From the NCBI RefSeq assembly GCF_004135385.1, contig NZ_CP035493.1, forward strand, positions 248,001 to 312,000: 64,000 nt of DNA. Reading direction: 5' to 3'. The number at the start of each line of letters is the position of its first letter. Position 1 is the first letter of the stretch. This stretch comes from Xylanimonas protaetiae (GTDB lineage: Bacteria; Actinomycetota; Actinomycetes; Actinomycetales; Cellulomonadaceae). The notes beneath the pieces are model-generated. The model made no database searches and had not been told where the DNA came from. It saw nothing but the letters and a program-made list of their open reading frames with translations. A program made the position numbers and the translations under genes. Shown here one piece after another: positions 37,387-45,965 of this stretch.

Positions 37387-37699
37387 GCCGTCGGGACCGC
37401 CGGTGAGACGCGGTCGCGTGACATGCGTCACACGCGTCGCCCCCGGGGGCGCGCCCGCGGGGGCGCCGGTTGCCGACGGTTGACGATTCACCCGTCGCCC
37501 GGGGGCCTCGCTTGCCCGGGCTTTGCCCTTCGCCGACCCTCCGGCAACACGCCCGTCATCGGCCCGCAGACGGCCCGTGGACGGCCGCGGGCGGCCGTCC
37601 TGCAAGGCATAGGCTGGGGGACCGTCGGCGGGTGTGCCACGAATCTCACCTGCTGCCACGAACCCCTATACAGCAACACGTGAAGGTGGGCGAGACCGC
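37387..37699 (+). promoter_or_regulatory. Gap upstream of kgd with two possible promoters
   Basis: This 313-bp stretch holds no credible gene. GC-rich inverted pieces near 37440-37470 may end the kinase transcript. TAGGCT at 37610-37615 and TATACA at 37667-37672 are plausible -10 boxes for kgd, which would give leaders of about 78 and 21 bases; neither has a clear -35. Confidence 0.35.
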
Positions 37700-40600
37700 G
37701 TGGTGTCCTCGAAGGCTGAGTCAGCGTCGATCAGCGAGAGCGCCGGAGCATCGTTCGGAGCCAATGCAGGGCTTGTGGACGAGCTGTACGAGCAGTACCT
37801 GAAGGATCGCGACGCGGTGGACCCCGCGTGGTGGGACTTCTTCGAGGGCTACGTCCCGACGGCGAACGGCGCCGCCACGGCCGCCGCCCCCGCCGCGACC
37901 GCCCCGGCGCCCGCTCCGGCCGCCGCCGTCCCCGCTCCCGCGCAGCCGGCCCCGGTGGCCGCCCCGGCCCCGGTGGCCGCCCCGGTGCCGGCCCCGGTGG
38001 CCCGCGTCGTCGAGCCGCTGCCCGCCGAGCGCCCCGTCGCCACCGCGCAGCCGGCCTCGGCGCCCTACGCGGAGGTCGCGGTGGCCAAGGCGCCGCGCCC
38101 GGCCCGGACGTCCGACGAGACGAGCAAGCTGCGCGGCCCGGCCGCTCGCGTGGTCGTCAACATGGAGGCCTCCCTCGAGGTCCCCACGGCCACCTCGGTG
38201 CGTGCCGTGCCCGCCAAGCTCATGGTGGACAACCGCATCGTCATCAACAACCACCTGACGCGGGCGCGCGGCGGGAAGGTCTCGTTCACGCACCTCATCG
38301 GGTACGCGCTGGTCGAGGCCCTGGCCGACATGCCGGTCATGAACGCCCACTACACGCTCGTCGACGGCAAGCCGGGCATCGTGCAGCCGGCCGGCGTCGG
38401 GTTCGGCCTGGCGATCGACCTGGCCAAGGAGGACGGCTCGCGCCAGCTCCTGGTGCCGTCGATCAAGGACGCCGGCTCGCTGGACTTCGCTGCGTTCGTC
38501 GCGGCCTACGAGGACCTGGTGCGCAAGGCGCGCAACGGCCGCCTGACCGTCGAGGACTTCCAGGGCACCACGATCTCCCTGACCAACCCGGGCGGCATCG
38601 GCACCGTGCACTCGGTGCCGCGCCTCATGCAGGGCCAGGGCACGATCGTCGGCGTCGGCGCGATGGACTACCCCGCCGAGTTCGCGGGCGCGAGCGTCGA
38701 GCAGCTCTCGAAGATGGGCGTCTCGAAGGTCATGACGCTCACGTCGACCTACGACCACCGCATCATCCAGGGCGCGCAGTCCGGCGAGTTCCTCAAGATC
38801 ATCGGCGACAAGCTCCTGGGCCTGGACGGGTTCTACGACCGCGTCTTCACGTCCCTGCGCGTGCCGTACGAGCCCATCCGCTGGGTCCGCGACAACGTGC
38901 ACGACGCCGACGACGAGGCTGCGAAGCCCGCGCGCATCGCCGAGCTGATCCACTCCTACCGGTCCCGCGGCCACCTCATGGCCGACACCGACCCGCTGGC
39001 CTACCGCCAGCGCAAGCACCCGGACCTCGACGTGCAGAACCACGGCCTGACGCTGTGGGACCTCGACCGCACGTTCCCCACGGCCGGGTTCGGCGGCAAG
39101 CCCAAGGCGACCCTGCGCGACACGCTCGGCCTGCTGCGCGACTCGTACTGCCGCAGCATCGGCATCGAGTACATGCACATCGCCGACCGCGTGCAGCGCA
39201 AGTGGATCCAGGACCGGATCGAGACCGGCTACGCCAAGACGCCCCGCGAGGACCAGCTGCGCATCCTGCGCCGCCTCAACTCGGCCGAGGCGTTCGAGAC
39301 GTTCCTGCAGACCAAGTTCGTGGGCCAGAAGCGCTTCTCGCTCGAGGGCGGCGAGTCCCTCATCCCGCTGCTCGACGCCATCCTGTCGAAGGCCGCCGAG
39401 AGCGGGCTCGACGAGGTGGGCCTGGGCATGTCGCACCGCGGCCGCCTCAACGTGCTCGCCAACATCGCGGGCAAGTCGTACGGCCAGATCTTCAAGGAGT
39501 TCGAGGGCCAGCTCGACCCGCGCTCCGTGCAGGGCTCCGGCGACGTCAAGTACCACCTGGGCACCGAGGGCGTCTTCACCGCCGAGACCGGCGCGACGAC
39601 GAAGGTGCACCTGGCGGCGAACCCGTCGCACCTGGAGGCCGTGGACCCGGTGCTCGAGGGCATCGTGCGCGCCAAGCAGGACCGCATCGACCTGGGCGGC
39701 GACGGCTTCTCCGTGCTGCCGATCCTCGTGCACGGCGACGCCGCGTTCGCCGGCCAGGGCGTGGTGCCCGAGGTGCTCAACCTCGCGCAGCTGCGCGGCT
39801 ACCGCACCGGCGGCACGATCCACGTCATCGTCAACAACCAGGTGGGCTTCACCACCGGGCCGTCGAGCTCGCGCTCCACGACGTACGCCACGGACATCGC
39901 CAAGGGCTTCCAGGTCCCGGTGTTCCACGTCAACGGTGACGACCCCGAGGCCGTGGTGCGCGTCGCCGAGCTGGCCTTCGCCTACCGCGAGCAGTTCGAC
40001 CGCGACGTCGTGATCGACATGATCTGCTACCGCCGTCGTGGCCACAACGAGGGCGACGACCCGTCGATGACGCAGCCGCTCATGTACAACCTCATCGAGG
40101 CCAAGCGCTCGGTGCGCCGCCTGTACACGGAGAACCTCGTCTCCCGCGGCGACATCACCGTCGAGGAGGCCGAGCTGGCCCTGCAGGACTACCAGCTCCA
40201 GCTCGAGCGGGTGTTCACCGAGACCAAGCAGGGCGTCGCCGCGAAGCCGACGGCCGAGCACGTCGGCGGCCTGGAGCTCCCCGAGTCGCAGCGCGAGGAC
40301 GCCGGGACGATGGTCGGCTGGCAGACGGCCGTGCCGCACGCCATCGTCGAGCGCATCGGCGAGGCGCACACCGCGCCGCCCGAGGGCTTCACCGTGCACC
40401 CGAAGCTCGCCAAGCTGCTCGAGACCCGCCAGCTCATGTCCAAGGACGGCGGCATCGACTGGGGCTTCGGCGAGATCCTCGCCTTCGGCTCGCTGCTCAT
40501 GGAGGGCACCCCGGTGCGCCTCGCCGGCCAGGACTCGCGCCGCGGCACGTTCACGCAGCGCCACGCCGTCTTCCACGACCGGACCAACGGTGCCGAGTGG

Positions 40601-41470
40601 ACGCCGCTGAGCTACCTCACCCGCGAGCAGGCCAAGTTCTGGGTCTACGACTCCTCGCTGTCGGAGTACGCGGCGCTCGGCTTCGAGTACGGCTACTCCG
40701 TGGAGCGCCCGGACGCGCTCGTGCTGTGGGAGGCGCAGTTCGGCGACTTCGTCAACGGCGCCCAGACCGTCATCGACGAGTTCATCAGCTCCGCCGAGCA
40801 GAAGTGGGGCCAGTCGTCGTCGCTGGTCATGCTGCTGCCGCACGGCTACGAGGGCCAGGGACCGGACCACTCGTCCGCCCGCATCGAGCGCTTCCTGCAG
40901 CTCGCCGCGGAGGACAACATGGTGGTCGCGCACCCGTCGACCCCGGCGTCGTACTTCCACCTGCTGCGCCGCCAGGCCTACCAGCGCCCGCGCAAGCCGC
41001 TCGTCGTGTTCACGCCCAAGCAGCTGCTGCGCCTCAAGGCGGCGGCGTCGGGCGTCGAGGAGTTCACCTCGGGCACGTTCCGTCCGGTCATCGCCGACGA
41101 CGCCGTGCCGGCGTCGGGCGTGACGCGCGTGATCCTCTCCTCTGGCCGCGTGTACTACGACCTGCTCGCCGAGCGCACGCGCCGCGGCGACACGACGACG
41201 GCGCTCGTCCGCCTCGAGCAGCTCTACCCGCTGCCCACCGAGGAGCTCGTCGCCGAGCTGGCGAAGTACCCGGGCGCCGACCAGGTGTGGGTGCAGGACG
41301 AGCCGCAGAACCAGGGCGCGTGGTCGTACCTGCACCTGGCGATGCCGTCCGAGCTGCGCACGTCCGTCCGCGTCGTCTCGCGTCCGGCGTCGGCGGCGAC
41401 GGCCGCGGGCACGCACAAGCTCCACGCGGCCCAGCAGGAGACGCTCCTCGCGGAGGCGTTCGCGGGCTGA
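37700..41470 (+). CDS. kgd: Multifunctional 2-oxoglutarate metabolism enzyme (fused E2o succinyltransferase-E1o dehydrogenase)
   Basis: This actinobacterial fusion (1256 residues) decarboxylates 2-oxoglutarate in the TCA cycle and also acts as carboligase. In order: a start segment LVDELYEQYLKDRDAVDPAWWDFFEGY (in outline), an Ala/Pro linker (about 50-110), a succinyltransferase domain with catalytic His353 in TSTYDHRIIQGA, then E1 with GMSHRGRLNVLANIAGK, the thiamine site HGDAAFAGQGVV and VNNQVGFTT, and a transketolase-like C-half. It has no lipoyl domain, so it works with the pyruvate dehydrogenase E2 and E3 as in Corynebacterium OdhA. The start is GTG at 37700 or the next GTG, with GAAGGTGGG upstream. 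Sites for an OdhI-like regulator are not visible from sequence alone. Confidence 0.97.
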   Translation: MVSSKAESASISESAGASFGANAGLVDELYEQYLKDRDAVDPAWWDFFEGYVPTANGAATAAAPAATAPAPAPAAAVPAPAQPAPVAAPAPVAAPVPAPVARVVEPLPAERPVATAQPASAPYAEVAVAKAPRPARTSDETSKLRGPAARVVVNMEASLEVPTATSVRAVPAKLMVDNRIVINNHLTRARGGKVSFTHLIGYALVEALADMPVMNAHYTLVDGKPGIVQPAGVGFGLAIDLAKEDGSRQLLVPSIKDAGSLDFAAFVAAYEDLVRKARNGRLTVEDFQGTTISLTNPGGIGTVHSVPRLMQGQGTIVGVGAMDYPAEFAGASVEQLSKMGVSKVMTLTSTYDHRIIQGAQSGEFLKIIGDKLLGLDGFYDRVFTSLRVPYEPIRWVRDNVHDADDEAAKPARIAELIHSYRSRGHLMADTDPLAYRQRKHPDLDVQNHGLTLWDLDRTFPTAGFGGKPKATLRDTLGLLRDSYCRSIGIEYMHIADRVQRKWIQDRIETGYAKTPREDQLRILRRLNSAEAFETFLQTKFVGQKRFSLEGGESLIPLLDAILSKAAESGLDEVGLGMSHRGRLNVLANIAGKSYGQIFKEFEGQLDPRSVQGSGDVKYHLGTEGVFTAETGATTKVHLAANPSHLEAVDPVLEGIVRAKQDRIDLGGDGFSVLPILVHGDAAFAGQGVVPEVLNLAQLRGYRTGGTIHVIVNNQVGFTTGPSSSRSTTYATDIAKGFQVPVFHVNGDDPEAVVRVAELAFAYREQFDRDVVIDMICYRRRGHNEGDDPSMTQPLMYNLIEAKRSVRRLYTENLVSRGDITVEEAELALQDYQLQLERVFTETKQGVAAKPTAEHVGGLELPESQREDAGTMVGWQTAVPHAIVERIGEAHTAPPEGFTVHPKLAKLLETRQLMSKDGGIDWGFGEILAFGSLLMEGTPVRLAGQDSRRGTFTQRHAVFHDRTNGAEWTPLSYLTREQAKFWVYDSSLSEYAALGFEYGYSVERPDALVLWEAQFGDFVNGAQTVIDEFISSAEQKWGQSSSLVMLLPHGYEGQGPDHSSARIERFLQLAAEDNMVVAHPSTPASYFHLLRRQAYQRPRKPLVVFTPKQLLRLKAAASGVEEFTSGTFRPVIADDAVPASGVTRVILSSGRVYYDLLAERTRRGDTTTALVRLEQLYPLPTEELVAELAKYPGADQVWVQDEPQNQGAWSYLHLAMPSELRTSVRVVSRPASAATAAGTHKLHAAQQETLLAEAFAG

Positions 41471-41481
41471 CCCGAGACGCG

Positions 41482-41517
41482 ACGAGGCCCGGCACCCTCC
41501 AGGGTGCCGGGCCTCGT
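41482..41517. terminator. Bidirectional terminator between kgd and the aldo/keto reductase
   Basis: A perfect stem of about 17 bp (left arm ACGAGGCCCGGCACCCT) with a two-base CC loop lies between the convergent genes. Confidence 0.92.
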
Positions 41518-41534
41518 GCGTGCTGCGACCGGGG

Positions 41535-42527
41535 TCACCAGCGCCCGTGGACCGCCTCGCGGAAGTAGGTGTCGTACAGGTCCCGGACGTCCGACCGGAA
41601 CAGCGGCCCGAGCACCGGCACCGACCCGGCGGCCGCGTTGAGGCGGGCCTGCTCGGGGTTGCGCGCGCCCGGGATGACCGTGGAGACGCCCGGCTGCTGC
41701 CACACCCACGCGATGGCGGCCTGCGCCGGGGTGACGTCCCCGGGCAGCGCGGCGACCAGGTCGGCGAACTCGGCGGCCGCCTTGACGCCCGTCTCGTAGT
41801 CGACGCCCGAGAAGGTCTCGCCGACGTCGAACGCCGCGCCGTGGCGGTTGTACGTCCGGTGGTCGTTCTCGGCGAACGTCGTGTCCTTCGTGTACCGCCC
41901 CGTCAGCAGGCCCGAGGCGAGCGGCACGCGCGCGATGATGCCGACGCCGGCGGCCGACGCCGCGGGCAGCACCTCCTCGATCGGCTTGTGGCGGAACGCG
42001 TTGAGGATGATCTGCACGGACGCGACGCCGGGACGCTTGATCGCCTCGAGCGCCTCCGCGGTGGTCTCGACGCTCACGCCGTAGCTCGCCGTGACGCCCT
42101 CGGCGACGAGGGTGTCGAGCGCGTCGTACACCTCCTGCGTGGAGTAGACCGCCGTCGGCGGGCAGTGCAGCTGGACGAGGTCGAGGGTGTCGACGCCGAG
42201 GTTGCGGCGCGACCGGTCCGTCCACTCGCGGAAGCTGGCGAGCACGTAGTTCTCGGGCACCTGGTCGACGCGGCGGCCCATCTTCGTGGCCACGGTGATC
42301 CCGGCGTCCTGGTGGTCCTTGACGAAGGCGCCGATGGCCTGCTCCGAGCGTCCGTCGCCGTAGACGTCGGCGGTGTCGTAGAACGTCACCCCCGCCTCGA
42401 GCGAGGCCTCGAGCACCGCGCGCGAGTCCGCGTCGCTGACCTCGCCCCAGTCGGCCCCGAGCTGCCAGGTGCCCAGGCCCACGACCGAGACGAGGCGGCC
42501 GGTGCGGCCGAGTACCTGCTGTTCCAT
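41535..42527 (-). CDS. Aldo/keto reductase
   Basis: The 330-residue protein is an NADPH-dependent aldo/keto reductase barrel: catalytic Asp and Tyr in FYDTADVYGDGRSE, Lys in ATKMGRR and His in LVQLHCPP, plus the coenzyme site near STVIPGARNPEQ. I chose ATG 42527, which follows GGAGG by five bases. It is divergent from an aldose epimerase gene across 75 bp, so a role with sugars is likely but not specific. Confidence 0.9.
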   Translation of the reverse strand: MEQQVLGRTGRLVSVVGLGTWQLGADWGEVSDADSRAVLEASLEAGVTFYDTADVYGDGRSEQAIGAFVKDHQDAGITVATKMGRRVDQVPENYVLASFREWTDRSRRNLGVDTLDLVQLHCPPTAVYSTQEVYDALDTLVAEGVTASYGVSVETTAEALEAIKRPGVASVQIILNAFRHKPIEEVLPAASAAGVGIIARVPLASGLLTGRYTKDTTFAENDHRTYNRHGAAFDVGETFSGVDYETGVKAAAEFADLVAALPGDVTPAQAAIAWVWQQPGVSTVIPGARNPEQARLNAAAGSVPVLGPLFRSDVRDLYDTYFREAVHGRW

Positions 42528-42539
42528 CGAATCCTCCAC

Positions 42540-42550
42540 CTGTCGGACAG
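42540..42550. promoter_or_regulatory. Small palindrome in the aldo/keto reductase-epimerase gap
   Basis: CTGTCGGACAG is an 11-bp inverted repeat next to the reductase ribosome site, in the 75-bp divergent gap. It could be an operator for an unknown regulator that affects the reductase. Confidence 0.35.
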
Positions 42551-42589
42551 TTGCTCACACAGTACGACGCACCGGCCTGCCGCGACGGT

Positions 42590-42595
42590 TACGGT
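42590..42595 (+). promoter_or_regulatory. Leaderless-type -10 box of the aldose epimerase gene
   Basis: TACGGT is followed by seven bases and the GTG start at 42603; there is no ribosome site. Confidence 0.5.
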
Positions 42596-42602
42596 GTCAC
42601 CC

Positions 42603-43529
42603 GTGACCACCAGCGACATCTCTCCCACGCCCGCCGTGTCCGGCGCCCAGTACGTCATCTCCTTCCGTGAGCACCGCGCCGTCGTCGCCGAGGTCGGCGC
42701 GATGGTGCGCGAGTACGCCGTCGGGGGCCGCGACGTGTTCGTCCCGTTCGGCGAGGACGAGGTGGCGCCCGTGTTCAACGGCGCGGTGCTGCTCCCCTGG
42801 CCGAACCGCCTGGGCAACGGGTCCTACGTCGTCGACGGCGTGACGTACGAGGTGGCGCACTCCGAGCCGGACCGCGCCAACGCGCTGCACGGCCTGGCCT
42901 GCTGGGTGCGGTGGTCGCTCGTCGAGCACTCCGACGACGCCGTGACGCTCGAGCTGGCGCTCGCGCCGCAGAAGGGCTGGCCGTTCCAGCTCGTCACGCA
43001 GGTGCGCTACAGCCTGTCCGACGCCGGTCTGGAGGTCGTCGTCACCACGCGCAACGTGGGCGGCGGCACCGCCCCCTACGGCATCGGCTTCCACCCGTGG
43101 CTGTCGGCCGCGGGCGCCGCGCTCGACGCGTGCACCGTGCAGCTCGACGCCACCACCCACGTCACCGTCGACGCGCGCCTGCTGCCCACGGGCACCGAGC
43201 CCGTCGCCGGACCGTACGACCTGCGCGAGGTGCGCTCCCTGGCCGGCCTGGACCTCGACGACGCCTGGGTGGACGTCACGCGCGACGCCGACGGCCTCTC
43301 CTGGTGCCGCCTGGGCTGCCCGGACGGCCGCACCCCGGCGGTCTGGATGGACGGGTCGATGGACACCTGGCAGGTGTGCTCGGCCGACCACATCCCGCAC
43401 TTCCTGCGCGGTGGCCTCGCGGCCGAGCCGATGAGCTGCGTCGCCGACGCGTTCAACACGGGCGAGCGCCTCGTCCACCTGGCGCCGGGCGACGTGCACA
43501 CGGTGCGCTGGGGCGCCACGCTGCTCTGA
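42603..43529 (+). CDS. Aldose 1-epimerase family protein
   Basis: The 308-residue protein has the galactose-mutarotase fold: FNGAVLLPWPNRLGNG, the first catalytic His in ALHGLACWVRW, the second in GIGFHPWL, and an acidic residue late in the fold. It interconverts anomers of sugars. The closest look is the YphB/LacX-like actinobacterial group. GTG is chosen because longer in-frame sequence would overlap the opposite gene and because the -10 box is placed exactly for it. Confidence 0.88.
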   Translation: MTTSDISPTPAVSGAQYVISFREHRAVVAEVGAMVREYAVGGRDVFVPFGEDEVAPVFNGAVLLPWPNRLGNGSYVVDGVTYEVAHSEPDRANALHGLACWVRWSLVEHSDDAVTLELALAPQKGWPFQLVTQVRYSLSDAGLEVVVTTRNVGGGTAPYGIGFHPWLSAAGAALDACTVQLDATTHVTVDARLLPTGTEPVAGPYDLREVRSLAGLDLDDAWVDVTRDADGLSWCRLGCPDGRTPAVWMDGSMDTWQVCSADHIPHFLRGGLAAEPMSCVADAFNTGERLVHLAPGDVHTVRWGATLL

Positions 43530-43607
43530 CATCCCTCCCGACGTCGTGCCGGCACGCGAGAATGGCGGCGCAGGTCCAGGGGGCAGCCAGAGCGAGGGAG
43601 TGAGCCC

Positions 43608-44204
43608 GTGACGGTACGCGAGACGCGCATCTGCGTCGTCGGCGACGAGCTGAGCGTGGGAGTCGGTGACGCCCGCGCCCTCGGCTGGGTGGGGCGCGTC
43701 ATGGCCCGGTCGCACTTCGACCGGCCCGCGATGCACTTCACCCTGGCCGTGCCGGGCGAGAACTCGTCGGGGCTGGGCGCGCGGTGGGAGGCGGAGACGG
43801 CCGCACGGTTCGGGCGCGAGACCGAGAACCGCCTGGTGATCGCGCTCGGCCGGCACGACGTCGAGCAGGGCCTGTCCATCGCACGGTCGCGGCTCAACCT
43901 CGCCAACGTCCTCGACCTCGCGTCGTCGGCCCAGGTGCAGACGTTCGTCGTCGGACCGCCGCCCGGGCGCCCGGAGGACGCCGGGGCGATCGAGGACCTC
44001 TCGGCCGCGTTCGCCGACGTCGCCTCGCGACGTCGGGTGCCGTACGTGGACACGTACTCTCCGCTGGCGCACCACGAGCAGTGGCTGGCCGACCTCGCGC
44101 AGAACGGGACGCTCTACCCGGGCCAGGCGGGCTACGGCCTCATGGCCTGGCTCGTGCTGCACACGGGCTGGCACGCCTGGCTGGGCCTGCCGTCGGAGGA
44201 CTGA
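43608..44204 (+). CDS. SGNH/GDSL-fold protein lacking the catalytic residues
   Basis: The 198-residue protein aligns with SGNH hydrolases at the frame (VVGDELSVGVGDARALGWVGRV; IALGRHD; LYPGQAGYGLMAW) but not at the active site. The nucleophile serine of GDS is Glu14, the Asn of the GxND block is His83, and the final DxxH is changed (Asn166 and Tyr170). It should not work as a Ser-His-Asp esterase. The reading frame is intact, has a GGGAG ribosome site, and shows normal codon use, so it appears to be kept for another function such as binding. Its stop codon is the first part of a palindromic repeat. Confidence 0.75.
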   Translation: MTVRETRICVVGDELSVGVGDARALGWVGRVMARSHFDRPAMHFTLAVPGENSSGLGARWEAETAARFGRETENRLVIALGRHDVEQGLSIARSRLNLANVLDLASSAQVQTFVVGPPPGRPEDAGAIEDLSAAFADVASRRRVPYVDTYSPLAHHEQWLADLAQNGTLYPGQAGYGLMAWLVLHTGWHAWLGLPSED

Positions 44205-44271
44205 GCCGGAGCGCAGCGGAGGGGTGGAGGCCGAGGCACGAGGCATCCGCCCGCGGCGAAGCGCAGGCTCA
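44200..44271. repeat. Palindrome-ended extragenic element, copy 1
   Basis: It starts CTGAGCC at the stop codon of the SGNH gene and ends GGCTCAG, with GGTGGAGGCCGAGGCACGAG in the middle. A related copy lies at 45961-46035 and a short one at 44292-44318. No gene is inside. Confidence 0.7.
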
Positions 44272-44291
44272 GTCGGACCACGTGCTCGAGG

Positions 44292-44318
44292 ACTGAGCGG
44301 GAGCGGAGCGCAGGCTCA
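44292..44318. repeat. Palindrome-ended extragenic element, short copy
   Basis: CTGAGC...GCTCAG with the same GAGCGCAGGCTCAG end as copy 1. The 5' flank (CTCGAGGACTGAGC) also echoes the end of the SGNH gene (TCGGAGGACTGAGC), which suggests local duplication of the unit. Confidence 0.6.
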
Positions 44319-44350
44319 GTCCGACCAGGCGCGCGCGGACTGACAGCTCC

Positions 44351-44953
44351 TCACGGCAGCGTCGCGCGGATCGCCGCGCGGGCCCCGTCGAGCACGGTGC
44401 GCACCGTCTCGACGGTGAGGGTCCCGACGGCGCCGGTGACGTCGGCGCGACGCAGGTCGGCGAGCACGTCGGCGCGGAACCGCTGAACCAGGGCCTCGGC
44501 CTCGTGCCGGCGGACGTCCGACCGCGCGCGGCGCGGGTCCGGCGGGGTGTCTGGCGCCGGACGCACCCGGACCTCCTGCGCGGCAGCCGCGAGCTCGGCG
44601 CGCAGGCCCCGCATCGTGGAGCGCACGTCGGCGCGCAGCTCGTCGGCGCGGGCACGCACGGTCTCGGCGACGGTGTGCTCGAGGCGGCGCAGGTCGTCGC
44701 GGCGGGCGTCGAGCTCGGCCCGGCCGACGTCCGTGAGCACGTAGGGGGACTTGCGGCCGGCGTCGGCCCGGCGCACGAGGCCCTCCTCCTCAAGGCGGGC
44801 GAGGCGCGGGTAGACGGTGCCGGCGCTGGGCCGGTACGTGCCGCCGAACCGGGCGGACAGCTCGGTGATGAGCTCGTAACCGTGCCGGGGAGCGTCCTCG
44901 AGCAGCGCCAGCAGGTAGAGCCGCAGCTCGCCGTGGGCGAAGACGGGCGGCAT
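44351..44953 (-). CDS. PadR-family transcriptional regulator
   Basis: The 200-residue protein has the PadR winged helix at the N-terminus (GELRLYLLALLEDAPRHGYEL, then FGGTYRPSAGTVYPRLARLEEEGLV) and a long helical, probably dimerising, C-terminal part. The ATG shares a base with the stop of the upstream DUF4097-like gene (TGATG). Two ATAT-centred palindromes before that gene look like its own operators, so the pair is probably autoregulated. Confidence 0.9.
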   Translation of the reverse strand: MPPVFAHGELRLYLLALLEDAPRHGYELITELSARFGGTYRPSAGTVYPRLARLEEEGLVRRADAGRKSPYVLTDVGRAELDARRDDLRRLEHTVAETVRARADELRADVRSTMRGLRAELAAAAQEVRVRPAPDTPPDPRRARSDVRRHEAEALVQRFRADVLADLRRADVTGAVGTLTVETVRTVLDGARAAIRATLP

Positions 44954-45753
44954 CAGCGGACCTCGGCCCGGACCCCGATGATGGTGACGTCGCCGGTGAC
45001 GACGTTGGCCTCCAGGGTGGTGGCCGGCGACGTCGCGCCGAGCGTCTTGGTGCCGAACCCGCTCGCCTCGACGCCGTCGAGCACGAGGCGGCCCCCGACG
45101 CCGGTGAGCCGGGCCCGGACCGCCGCGGCGTCGGGCAGGCGTACCACGAACGACCCGGACACGGCGTTGCAGCGCACCCATCGCGGCTGCTCGTGCAGGT
45201 CGAGCGTCACGGTGCCCGAGACGGTGCCGATGTCCACCGACGGCACGCGACCGGTGACGGTGAGGTCCGCGGAGACGGTGTTCGCGCGCACGTCGCCGCG
45301 CAGGTCGCTCACGGTGATCTCCCCGGAGACGGTGTTGACGTCGAGCTGCCCCTCGACGTCGGTGACGAGCGCGGTGGCGGAGACGGTGTGCACGCGGCTC
45401 GCGGCCCGCGTCCCGGCGAGCAGCGACTCGCCGCGTACCAGGCCGAGGCTCACGGGCACGCTGCGCGGCACCGCGATGTGGAGGTCGGCACGGGCTCGGC
45501 CGCTGAAGTCGCTGAAGTTCTCGAAGAAGGCCTTCCAGCCGCTGAGGGTCTCGTGCCCGACGACGAGCCGGCCGTCGTCGCCCAGGCGCACCTCGAGGGG
45601 CCTGCCGTCGACGACGTGGACCTCGACGCGCGTCACGGGCTCGTCGTGGGCGACGACGTCGACGCGCCCGTCGACGCAGCGCACCGACAACGAGGTCACG
45701 GCGTCGAGCTCGATGGTCTGCGGACCGGTGACGGTCCAGCGCTCTTCGGTCAT
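44953..45753 (-). CDS. DUF4097-type repetitive beta-strand protein paired with PadR
   Basis: The 266-residue protein has no signal peptide or membrane helix. Its second half is a run of regular short strands with repeated xxVSGxx/xxVSAxx steps (HTVSATA, NTVSGEI, NTVSADL, GTVSGTV, NAVSGSF), typical of the DUF4097/adhesin-like beta-helix. The function of this family is unknown; it often stands next to PadR or small membrane genes. It is co-transcribed with padR from a promoter that carries two operator-like palindromes. Confidence 0.8.
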   Translation of the reverse strand: MTEERWTVTGPQTIELDAVTSLSVRCVDGRVDVVAHDEPVTRVEVHVVDGRPLEVRLGDDGRLVVGHETLSGWKAFFENFSDFSGRARADLHIAVPRSVPVSLGLVRGESLLAGTRAASRVHTVSATALVTDVEGQLDVNTVSGEITVSDLRGDVRANTVSADLTVTGRVPSVDIGTVSGTVTLDLHEQPRWVRCNAVSGSFVVRLPDAAAVRARLTGVGGRLVLDGVEASGFGTKTLGATSPATTLEANVVTGDVTIIGVRAEVR

Positions 45754-45786
45754 GGTGGTGCTCCGTCCAGCTCGATGGGGGTCAAG

Positions 45787-45823
45787 ACGCGATATATCGC
45801 GTGGCACTCACGATATATCGCGT
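45787..45823. promoter_or_regulatory. Two PadR-type operator palindromes
   Basis: ACGCGATATATCGCGT (45787-45802, perfect) and CGATATATCG with flanks (45810-45823) have centres 21 bp apart, two helical turns, so both face the same side of DNA. AT-rich palindromes with a central ATAT are common PadR sites, and these lie 34-70 bp before the DUF4097-padR operon. They may also affect bL37 on the other strand. Confidence 0.75.
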
Positions 45824-45890
45824 TTCGCGACCTGCCAAGCCGGTGTGGGATCATGGACCGTTACCCGTCCACCCATCAGTGGGAGCAACC

Positions 45891-45965
45891 ATGAGCAAGC
45901 GCGGTCGGAAGCGTCGCACCCGTAAGGGCAACGGCGCCAACCACGGCAAGCGTCCCAACGCCTGA
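45891..45965 (+). CDS. 50S ribosomal protein bL37
   Basis: The 24-residue, very basic peptide (MSKRGRKRRTRKG, then NGANHGKRPNA) matches the actinobacterial ribosomal protein bL37 described in the mycobacterial large subunit. The ATG has a GGGAG site at good spacing. It is easily missed because of its size. Its TGA is the first part of a palindromic repeat. Confidence 0.9.
   Translation: MSKRGRKRRTRKGNGANHGKRPNA

Noticed and set aside
37423-37683. Small frame upstream of kgd
   Set aside because: No ribosome site, low-complexity Arg/Gly sequence, and it overlaps the likely promoter boxes.
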